The translations under genes were made by a program, and so were the position numbers. A stretch of DNA of 64,000 bases, taken from Xanthostigma xanthostigma (lineage: Eukaryota; Arthropoda; Insecta; Raphidioptera; Raphidiidae). Below are positions 53,649 to 64,000 of this stretch, piece after piece (the stretch's first letter is position 1; every line of letters starts with the position of its first letter). The DNA lies in assembly GCA_963575645.1 (NCBI GenBank), contig OY754472.1:26289401-26353400 (forward strand). Reading direction: 5' to 3'. The notes beneath the pieces were generated by a model. It was not told the DNA's origin and searched no databases. It saw only the letters and a program-made list of their open reading frames with translations.

Positions 53649-56600
53649 CAGTTTGCATTTTCTTATGAGAGAATGATCCAAAACTGAATGATATAGTGTA
53701 AATATACTTACCTTCATGAAATAACACAATTTTGCCTATAAGGACTCATTTGCCCCTAATTGTCATAAAGCATGTAAAAACTGCTTGTCTGCGTTAAAAT
53801 GATAGTAAATATGCAGTTTGCATTTTCTTATGTGAGAATGATCCAAACCTGAATGTTATAGTGTAAATAGACTAACCCTCATGAAATAAAGCAATTTTGC
53901 CTATCAGGACTCATTTGCACCTAATTGTCATAAAGCTTGTAAAAACTGCTTGTATGCGTTAAAATAATGGTTGATATGCAGTTTGCATTTTCTTATGAGA
54001 TAATGATCCAAACCTAAAAGATATAGTGTAAATAGACTAACCCTCATGAAATAAAGCAATTTTGCCTATAAGGACTCATTTGCACCTAATTGTCATAAAG
54101 CTTGTAAAAACTGCTTGTCTGCGTTAAAATAATGGTTAAAATGCAGTTTGCATTTTCTTATGAGAGAATGATCTAAACCTGAATGTTATAGTGTAAATAG
54201 ACTTACCCTCATGAAATAAAGCAATTTTGCCTATAAGGACTCATTTGCACCTAATTGTCACAAAGCATATAAAAACTGCTTGTATGCGTTAAAATAATGG
54301 TTAATATGCAGTTTGCATTTTCTTATGAGAGAATGATCCAAAACTGAATGATATAGTGTAAATAGACTTACCTTCATGAAATAACACAATTTTGCTTATA
54401 AGGACTCATTTGCCCCTTATTGTCATAAAGCATGTAAAAACTGCTTGTATGCGTTAAAATAATATCTAATATGCAGTTTGCATTTTCTTATGACAGAATG
54501 ATCCAAACCTGAATGGTATAGTGTAAATAGACTTAACTTCATGAAATAAAGCAATTTTGCCTATAAGGACTCATTTGCCCCTAATTGTCATAAAGCATGT
54601 AAAAACTGCTTGTAGGCGTTAAAATAATGGTTAATATGCAGTTTGCATTTTCTTATGAGAGAATAATCCAAACCTGAATGTTATAGTGTAAATAGACTTA
54701 CCTTCATGAAATAAAGCAATTTTGCCTATAAGGACTCATTTGCCCTTAATTGTCATAAAGCATGTAAAAACTGCTTGTATGCGTTAAAATAATGGTTAAT
54801 ATGCAGTTTGCATTTTCTTATGAGAGAATGATCCAAACCTGAATTTTATAGTCTAAATAGACTTACCTTTGTAAAATAAAGCAATTTTGCCTATAAGGAC
54901 TCATTTGCACGCAATTGTCGTGAAGCATGTAAAAACTGCTTGTCTGCGTGAAAATGATAGTAAATATGCAGTTTTCATTTTCTTATGAGAGAATGATCCA
55001 AACCTGAATGTTATAGTGTAAATAGACTAACCCTCATGAAATAAAGCAATTTTGCCTATCAGGACTCATTTGCACCTAATTGTCATAAAGCTTGTAAAAA
55101 CTGCTTGTATGCGTTAAAATAATGGTTAATATGCAGTTTGCATTTTCTTATGAGATAATGATCCAAACCTAAAAGATATAGTGTAAATAGACTAACCCTC
55201 ATGAAATAAAGCATTTTTGCCTATAAGGACTCATTTGCACCTAATTGTCATAAAGCTTGTAAAAACTGCTTGTCTGCGTTAAAATAATGGTTAAAATGCA
55301 GTTTGCATTTTCTTATGAGAGAATGATCCAAACCTGAATGTTATAGTGTAAATAGACTTACCTTCATGAAATAAAGCAATTTTGCCTATAAGGACTTATT
55401 TGCCCCTAATTGTCATAAAGCATGTAAAAACTGCTTGTATGCGTTAAAATATTGGTTAATATGCAGTTTGCATTTTCTTATTAGAGAATGATCCAAACCT
55501 GAATGTTATAGTGTAAATAGACTTACCCTCATGAAATAAAGCAATTTTGCCGATAAGGACTCATTTGCACCTAATTGTCATAAAGCTTGTAAAAACTGCT
55601 TGTATGCGTTAAAATAATAGTTAATATGCCGTTTGCATTTTCTTATGAGAGAATGATCTAAACCTGAATGTTATAGTGTAAATAGACTTACCCTCATGAA
55701 ATAAAGCAATTTTGCCTATAAGGACTCATTTGCACCTAATTGTCATAAAGCATGTAAAAACTGCTTGTATGCGTTTAAATAATGGTTAATATGCAGTTTG
55801 CATTTTCTTATGAGAGAATGATCCAAACCTGAATGATATAGTGTAAATAGACTTACCTTCATGAAATAAAGCAATTTTGCCTATAAGGACTCATTTGCCC
55901 CTAATTGTCATAAAGCATGTAAAAACTGCTTGTATGCGTTAAAATAATGGTTAATATGCAGTTTGCATTTTCTTATGAGAGAATGATCCAAACCTGAATG
56001 TTATAGTGTAAATAGACTTACCTTTGTAAAATAAAGCAATTTTGCCTATAAGGACTCATTTGCACGCAATTGTCGTGAAGCATGTAAAAACTGCTTGTCT
56101 GCGTGAAAATGATAGAAAATATGCAGTTTCCATTTTCTTATGTGAGAATGATCCAAACCTGAATGTTATAGTGTCAATAGACTTACCCTCATGAAATAAA
56201 GCAATTTTGCCTATATAGACTTATTTGCACCTAATTGTCATAAAGCTTGTAAAAACTGCTTGTATGCGTTAAAATAATAGTTAATAAGCCGTTTGCATTT
56301 TCTTATGAGAGAATGATCCAAACCTGAATGTTATAGTGTAAATAGACTTACCCTCATGAAATAAAGCAATTTTGCCGATAAGGACTCATTTGCACCTAAT
56401 TGTCATAAAGCTTGTAAAAACTGCTTGTATGCCTTAAAATAATAGTTAATATGCCGTTTGCATTTTCTTATGAGAGAATGATCCAAACCTGAATGTTATA
56501 GTTTAAGTAAACTTACCTTTGTAAAATAAAGCAATTTTGCCTATAAGGACTCATTTGCACCTAATTGTCATAAAGCTTGTAAAAACTGCTTGTATGCGTT

Positions 56601-59600
56601 AAAATAATAGTTGATATGCCGTTTGCATTTTCTTATGAGAGAATGATCCAAACCTGAATGTTATAGTTTAAGTAAACTTACCTTTGTAAAATAAAGCAAT
56701 TTTGCTTATAAGGACTCATTTGCCCCTAATTGTCATAAAGCATGTAAAAACTGCTTGTATGCGTTAAAATATTGGTTAATATGCAGTTTGCATTTTCTTA
56801 TTAGAGAATGATCCAAACCTGAATGTATAGTGTAAACAGACTTACCCTCATGAAATAAAGCAATTTTGCCTATAAGGACTCATTTGCACCTAATTGTCAT
56901 AAAGCATGTAAAAACTGCTTGTATGCGTTAAAATAATGGTTAATATGCAGTTTGCATTTTCTTATGAGAGAATGATCCAAACCTGAATTATATAGTGTAA
57001 ATAGACTAACCTTCATTAAATAAAGCAATTTTGCCTATAAGGACTCATTTGCCCCTAATTGTCATAAAGCATGTAAAAACTGCTTGTATGCGTTAAAATA
57101 TTGGTTAATATGCAGTTTGCATTTTCTTATTAGAGAATGATCCAAACCTGAATGTATAGTGTAAACAGACTTACCCTCATGAAATAAAGCAATTTTGCCT
57201 ATAAGGACTCATTTGCACCTAATTGTCATAAAGCATGTAAAAACTGCTTGTATGCGTTAAAATATTGGTTAATATGCAGTTTGCATTTTCTTATTAGAGA
57301 ATGATCCAAACCTGAATGTTATAGTGTAAATAGACTTACCCTCATGAAATAAAGCAATTTTGCCGATAAGGACTCATTTGCCCCTAATTGTCATAAAGTA
57401 TGTAAAAACTGCTTGTAGGCGTTAAAATAGTGGTTAATATGCAGTTTGCATTTTCTTATGAGAGAATGATCCAAACCTGAATGTTATAGTATAAGTAAAC
57501 TTACCTTTGTGAAATAAAGCAATTTTGCCTATAAGGACTCATTTGCACCTAATTGTCGTAAAGCATGTGAAAACTGCTTTTCTGCGTTAAAATTATGGTT
57601 AATATGCAGTTTGCATTTTCTTATGAGAGAATAATCCAAACCTGAATTATAGAGTGTAAATAGACTAACCTTCATTAAATAAAGCAATTTTGCCTATAAG
57701 GACTCATTTGCCCCTAATTGTCATAAAGCATGTAAAAACTGCTTGTATGCGTTAAAATAATGGTTAATATGCAGTTTGCATTTTCTTATGAGAGAATGAT
57801 CCAAACCTGAATGTTATAGTGTAAATTGACTTACCTTTGTAAAATAAAGCAATTTTGCCTATAAGGACTCATTTGCACGCAATTGTCGTGAAGCATGTAA
57901 AAACTGCTTGTCTGCGTTAAAATAATGGTTAATATGCAGTTTGCATTTTCTTATGAGAGAATGATCCAAACCTGAATGTTATAGTGAAAGTAGACTTACC
58001 TTTGTGAAATAAAACAATTTTGCCTTTAAGGACTTATTTGCACCTAATTGTCGTAAACCATGTAAAAACCGCTTGTCTGCGTGAAAATGATAGTCAATAT
58101 TCAAGTTTGCATTTTCTTATGAGAGAATGATCCAAACCTGAATTATATAGTGTAAATAGACTAACCTTCATGAAATAAAGCAATTTTGCCTATAAGGACT
58201 CATTTGCCCCTAATTGTCATAAAGCATGTAAAAACTGCTTGTATGCGTTTAAATAATGGTTAATATGCAGTTTGCATTTTCTTATGAGAGAATGATCCAA
58301 ACCTGAATGATATAGTGTAAATAGACTTACCTTCATGAAATAAAGCAATTTTGCCTATAAGGACTCATTTGCCCCTAATTGTCATAAAGCATGTAAAAAC
58401 TGCTTGTATGCGTTAAAATAATGGTTAATATGCAGTTTGCATTTTCTTATGAGAGAATGATCCAAACCTGAATGTTATAGTGTAAATAGACTAACCCTCA
58501 TGAAATAAAGCAATTTTGCCTATCAGGACTCATTTGCACCTAATTGTCATAAAGCTTGTAAAAACTGCTTGTATGCGTTAAAATAATGGTTAATATGCAG
58601 TTTGCATTTTCTTATGAGATAATGATCCAAACCTAAAAGATATAGTGTAAATAGACTAACCCTCATGAAATAAAGCAATTTTGCCTATAAGGACTCATTT
58701 GCACCTAATTGTCATAAAGCTTGTAAAAACTGCTTGTCTGCGTTAAAATAATGGTTAAAATGCAGTTTGCATTTTCTTATGAGAGAATGATCCAAACCTG
58801 AATGTTATAGTGTAATTAGACTTACCCTCATGAAATAAAGCAATTTTGCCGATAAGGACTCATTTGCACCTAATTGTCGTAAAGCATGTAAAAACTGCTT
58901 GTCTGCTTTAAAATAATGGTTAATATGCAGTTTACATTTTCTTATGAGAGAATGATCCAAACCTGAATGTTATAGTGTAAATAGACTTAACTTCATGAAA
59001 TAAAGCAATTTTACCTATAAGGACTCATTTGCCCCTAATTGTCATAAAGCATGTAAAAACTGCTTGTATGCGTTAAAATAATGGCTAATATGCAGTTTGC
59101 ATTTTCTTATGAGAGAATGATCCAAACCTGAATGTTATAGTGTAAATAGACTTACCTTTGTAAAATAAAGCAATTTTGCCTATAAGGACTCATTTGCACG
59201 CAATTGTCGTGAAGCATGTAAAAACTGCTTGTCTGCGTGAAAATGATAGAAAATATGCAGTTTCCATTTTCTTATGAGAGAATGATCCAAACCTGAATGT
59301 TATAGTGTAAATAGACTTAACTTCATGAAATAAAGCAATTTTGCCTATAAGGACTCATTTACCCCTAATTGTCATAAAGCATGTAAAAACTGCTTGTATG
59401 CGTTAAAATAATGGCTAATATGCTGTTTGCATTTTCTTGTGAGAGAATGATCCAAACCTGAATGTTATAGTGTAAGTAAACTTACCTTTGTAAAATAAAC
59501 CAATTTTGCCTATAAGGACTCATTTGCAACTAATTGTCGTAAAGCATGTAAAAACTGCTTGTCTGCGTTAAAATAATGGGTAATATGCAGTTTGCATTTT

Positions 59601-60412
59601 CTTATGAGAGAATAATCCAAACCTGAATGTTATAGTGTAAATAGACTAACCCTCATGAAATAAAGCAATTTTGTCTATAAGGACTCATTTGCCCCTAATT
59701 GTCATAAAGCATGTAAAAACTGCTTGTATGCGTTAAAATAATGGTTAATATGCAGTTTGCATTTTTTTATGAGAGAATGATCTAAACCTGAATGTTATAG
59801 TGTAAATAGACTTACCCTCATGAAATAAAGCAATTTTGCCTATAAGGACTCATTTGCACCTAATTGTCATAAAGCATGTAAAAACTGCTTGTATGCGTTT
59901 AAATAATGGTTAATATGCAGTTTGCATTTTCTTATGAGAGAATGATCCAAACCTGAATGATATAGTGTAAATAGACTTACCTTCATGAAATAAAGCAATT
60001 TTGCCTATAAGGACTCATTTGCCCCTAATTGTCATAAAGCATGTAAAAACTGCTTGTATGCGTTAAAATAATGGTTAATATGCAGTTTGCATTTTCTTAT
60101 GAGAGAATGATCCAAACCTGAATGTTATAGTGTAAATAGACTTACCTTTGTAAAATAAAGCAATTTTGCCTATAAGGACTCATTTGCACGCAATTGTCGT
60201 GAAGCATGTAAAAACTGCTTGTCTGCGTTAAAATGATAGTAAATATGCAGTTTGCATTTTCTTATGAGAGAATGATCCAAACCTGAATGTTATAGTGTAA
60301 ATAGACTAACACTCATGAAATAAAGCAATTTTGCCTATCAGGACTCATTTGCACCTAATTGTCATAAAGCTTGTAAAAACTGCTTGTCTGCGTTAAAATA
60401 ATGGTTAATATG
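53649..60412 (+). repeat. 41-monomer block, copy 2 of tandem pair (6,764 bp)
   Basis: Directly adjacent second copy of 46885-53648, in the same orientation. Its end is placed at about 60412, where copy 1 is followed by the CCAAAACTGAATGATATAG monomer that starts copy 2, while copy 2 is followed by a repeat of its own last ten monomers. The junction lies inside satellite sequence and keeps the 165-bp phase, as expected from unequal exchange between aligned monomers. Confidence 0.9.
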
Positions 60413-62061
60413 CAGTTTGCATTTTCTTATGAGAGAATGATCCAAACCTGAATGTTATAGTGTAATTAGACTTACCCTCATGAAATAAAGCAATATTGCC
60501 GATAAGGACTCATTTGCACCTAATTGTCGTAAAGCATGTAAAAACTGCTTGTCTGCTTTAAAATAATGGTTAATATGCAGTTTACATTTTCTTATGAGAG
60601 AATGATCCAAACCTGAATGTTATAGTGTAAATAGACTTAACTTCATGAAATAAAGCAATTTTACCTATAAGGACTCATTTGCCCCTAATTGTCATAAAGC
60701 ATGTAAAAACTGCTTGTATGCGTTAAAATAATGGCTAATATGCAGTTTGCATTTTCTTATGAGAGAATGATCCAAACCTGAATGTTATAGTGTAAATAGA
60801 CTTACCTTTGTAAAATAAAGCAATTTTGCCTATAAGGACTCATTTGCACGCAATTGTCGTGAAGCATGTAAAAACTGCTTGTCTGCGTGAAAATGATAGA
60901 AAATATGCAGTTTCCATTTTCTTATGAGAGAATGATCCAAACCTGAATGTTATAGTGTAAATAGACTTAACTTCATGAAATAAAGCAATTTTGCCTATAA
61001 GGACTCATTTACCCCTAATTGTCATAAAGCATGTAAAAACTGCTTGTATGCGTTAAAATAATGGCTAATATGCTGTTTGCATTTTCTTGTGAGAGAATGA
61101 TCCAAACCTGAATGTTATAGTGTAAGTAAACTTACCTTTGTAAAATAAACCAATTTTGCCTATAAGGACTCATTTGCAACTAATTGTCGTAAAGCATGTA
61201 AAAACTGCTTGTCTGCGTTAAAATAATGGGTAATATGCAGTTTGCATTTTCTTATGAGAGAATAATCCAAACCTGAATGTTATAGTGTAAATAGACTAAC
61301 CCTCATGAAATAAAGCAATTTTGTCTATAAGGACTCATTTGCCCCTAATTGTCATAAAGCATGTAAAAACTGCTTGTATGCGTTAAAATAATGGTTAATA
61401 TGCAGTTTGCATTTTTTTATGAGAGAATGATCTAAACCTGAATGTTATAGTGTAAATAGACTTACCCTCATGAAATAAAGCAATTTTGCCTATAAGGACT
61501 CATTTGCACCTAATTGTCATAAAGCATGTAAAAACTGCTTGTATGCGTTTAAATAATGGTTAATATGCAGTTTGCATTTTCTTATGAGAGAATGATCCAA
61601 ACCTGAATGATATAGTGTAAATAGACTTACCTTCATGAAATAAAGCAATTTTGCCTATAAGGACTCATTTGCCCCTAATTGTCATAAAGCATGTAAAAAC
61701 TGCTTGTATGCGTTAAAATAATGGTTAATATGCAGTTTGCATTTTCTTATGAGAGAATGATCCAAACCTGAATGTTATAGTGTAAATAGACTTACCTTTG
61801 TAAAATAAAGCAATTTTGCCTATAAGGACTCATTTGCACGCAATTGTCGTGAAGCATGTAAAAACTGCTTGTCTGCGTTAAAATGATAGTAAATATGCAG
61901 TTTGCATTTTCTTATGAGAGAATGATCCAAACCTGAATGTTATAGTGTAAATAGACTAACACTCATGAAATAAAGCAATTTTGCCTATCAGGACTCATTT
62001 GCACCTAATTGTCATAAAGCTTGTAAAAACTGCTTGTCTGCGTTAAAATAATGGTTAATAT
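60412..62061 (+). repeat. Extra copy of the last 10 monomers (1,650-bp shift)
   Basis: About 58762-60411 is repeated exactly 1,650 bp (ten monomers) downstream. Shared markers are GTAATTAGAC (58811 and 60461), GCAGTTTACATTTTC, TTTTACCTATAAGG, TCATTTACCCC, ATATGCTGTTTGC, AAATAAACCAATTTTG, TTTGCAACTAATTG, AATGGGTAATATG and CTAACACTCATG (60308 and 61958). With about 51998-53647 this makes three copies of the ten-monomer unit in the window. This copy has a private change, GCAATATTGCC, at about 60491. Confidence 0.9.
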
Positions 62062-64000
62062 GCAGTTTGCATTTTCTTATGAGAGAATGATCCAAACCTG
62101 AATGTTATAGTCTAAATAGACTTACCTTTGTAAAATAAAGCAATTTTGCCTATAAGGACTCATTTGCACGCAATTGTCGTGAAGCATGTAAAAACTGCTT
62201 GTCTGCGTTAAAATGATAGTAAATATGCAGTTTGCATTTTCTTATGAGAGAATGATCCAAACCGGAATGTTATAGTGTAAATAGACTTAACTTCATGAAA
62301 TAAAGCAATTTTGCCTATAAGGACTCATTTGCCCCTAATTGTCATAAAGCATGTAAAAACTGCTTGTATGCGTTAAAATAATGGCTAATATGCAGTTTGC
62401 ATTTTCTTATGAGAGAATGATCCAAACCTGAATGTTATAGTGTAAATAGACTTACCTTTGTAAAATAAAGCAATTTTGCCTATAAGGACTCATTTGCACG
62501 CAATTGTCGTGAAGCATGTAAAAACTGCTTGTCTGCGTGAAAATGATAGAAAATATGCAGTTTCCATTTTCTTAAGAGAGAATGATCCAAACCTGAATGT
62601 TATAGTGTAAATAGACTTACCTTCATGAAATAAAGCAATTTTGCCTATAAGGACTCATTTGCCCCTAATTGTCATAAAGCATGTAAAAACTGCTTGTATG
62701 CGTTAAAATAATGGTTAATATGCAGTTTGCATTTTCTTATGAGAGAATGATCCAAACCTGAATGGTATAGTGTAAATAGACTTACCCTCATGAAATAATG
62801 CAATTTTGTCTATAAGGACTTATTTGCACCTAATTGTCGTAAACCATGTAAAAACTGCTTGTCTGCGTGAAAATGATAGTCAATATTCAGTTTGCATTTT
62901 CTTATGAGAGAATGATCCAAACCTGAATATTATAGTGTAAATAGACTTACCCTCATGAAATAAAGCAATTTTGCCTATAAGGACTCATTTGCCCCTAATT
63001 GTCATAAAGCATGTAAAAACTGCTTGTATGCGTTTAAATAATGGTTAATATGCAGTTTGCATTTTTTTATGAGAGAATGATCTAAATCTGAATGTTATAG
63101 TGTAAATAGACTTACTCTCATGAAATAAAGCAATTTTGCCTATAAGGACTCATTTGCACCTAATTGTCATAAAGCATGTAAAAACTGCTTGTATGCGTTA
63201 AAATAATGGTTAATATGCAGTTTGCATTTTCTTATGAGAGAATGATCCAAACCTGAATGTTATAGTGTAAATAGACTAACCCTCATGAAATAAAGCAATT
63301 TTGCCTATAAGGACTCATTTGCCCCTAATTGTCATAAAGCATGTAAAAACTGCTTGTATGCGTTAAAATAATGGTTATTATGCAGTTTGCATTTTCTTAT
63401 GAGAGAATGATCCAAACCTGAATGATATAGTGTAAATAGACTTACCTTCATGAAATAACACAATTTTGCCTATAGGGACTCATTTGCACGCAATTGTCGT
63501 GAAGCATGTAAAAACTGCTTGTCTGCGTGAAAATGATAGAAAATATGCAGTTTCCATTTTCTTATGAGAGAATGATCCAAACCTGAATGTTATAGTGTAA
63601 ATAGACTTACCCTCATGAAATAAAGCAATTTTGCCTATAAGGACTCATTTGCACCTAATTGTCATAAAGCATGTAAAAACTGCTTGTATGCGTTAAAATA
63701 ATGGTTAATATGCAGTTTGCATTTTCTTATGAGAGAATGATCCAAACCTGAATGTTATAGTGTAAATAGACTAACCCTCATGAAATAAAGCAATTTTGCC
63801 TATAAGGACTCATTTGCCCCTAATTGTCCTAAAACATGTAAAAACTGCTTGTATGCGTTAAAATAATGGTTAATATGCAGTTTGCATTTTCTTATGAGAG
63901 AATAATCCAAACCTGAATTATATAGTGTAAATAGACTTAACTTCATAAAATAAAGCAATTTTGCCTATAAAGACTCATTTGCCCCTCATTGTCATAAAGC

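Larger units (their letters stand above)
40800..64000 (+). repeat. 165-bp satellite array, right segment (about 141 monomers)
   Basis: The same satellite resumes after the transposon, in the same orientation and the same phase. The monomer broken at 40089 continues directly at 40800 with the duplicated TTA. Copies run without interruption to the window edge, where 25 bases of a last monomer begin at 63976. The array therefore extends beyond both ends of the window. No gene, RNA gene, inverted monomer or other insertion was seen here. The segment from 46885 on is dominated by a near-perfect duplication of 41 monomers and a further 10-monomer duplication, so local homogeneity is higher than at the left end. 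Confidence 0.98.

Noticed and set aside
1-64000. Open reading frames running through the repeat, since 165 is divisible by 3
   Set aside because: Translation of the commonest monomer in all six frames meets stops in every frame. The longest open stretch (minus strand) is about 34 codons, or up to about 55 in GATAGAAAATATG variants, and always ends at the conserved TGA or TAA formed at the monomer junction.

Overview
The window is almost entirely one eukaryotic satellite DNA array. It holds head-to-tail copies of a 165-bp monomer of about 32% G+C (53 G/C in the commonest form), all in the same orientation, from base 1 to base 64000. I see no gene, no RNA gene and no unrelated single-copy DNA. 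Monomer starts can be followed from position 1 to position 63976, giving 384 monomer steps plus 25 bases of a 385th. Twenty small indels (net -98 bp) and one 713-bp insertion (a 710-bp element plus a 3-bp target duplication) account for every departure from exact 165-bp spacing. Every reading frame of the monomer carries stop codons on both strands. The organism is a eukaryote, probably an animal. A 165-bp, AT-rich, nucleosome-sized, homogenised tandem repeat suggests a pericentromeric or centromeric array, but I do not recognise the satellite family or the species.

Layout. The array is built from nested duplications of many sizes, not from one regular higher-order repeat. Shared private variants and shared indels reveal copies at distances of 495, 660, 825, 1,650, 3,794, 4,124, 6,091, 6,764, 7,423 and 7,918 bp, nearly all multiples of 165 corrected for known indels. 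Bases 1-8200 hold small blocks (3-, 4- and 5-mers) and a 23-monomer repeat. Bases 8200-24000 hold the 25-monomer and 45-monomer repeats. Bases 24950-36830 hold two copies of a 37-monomer block. Bases 38170-41660 hold a further copy of the block seen at 20213-23320, now missing two whole monomers and carrying a transposon. Bases 46885-60412 are a tandem pair of a 41-monomer block that looks identical by eye. A 10-monomer block is repeated again up to about 62061.

The only foreign sequence is a 710-bp foldback DNA transposon at 40090-40799. It has 216-bp terminal inverted repeats, a 3-bp TTA target duplication and, in its core, a perfect 32-bp-arm hairpin that may be a second nested element. 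It has no evident transposase. The same monomer position is empty in three paralogous copies of the block (about 10913, 15037 and 22460), so it inserted after that block was amplified.

The monomers fall into a few subtypes defined by linked variants. Some of these linked cassettes span the arbitrary monomer boundary and occur in different combinations. This fits unequal exchange plus gene conversion as the force shaping the array.
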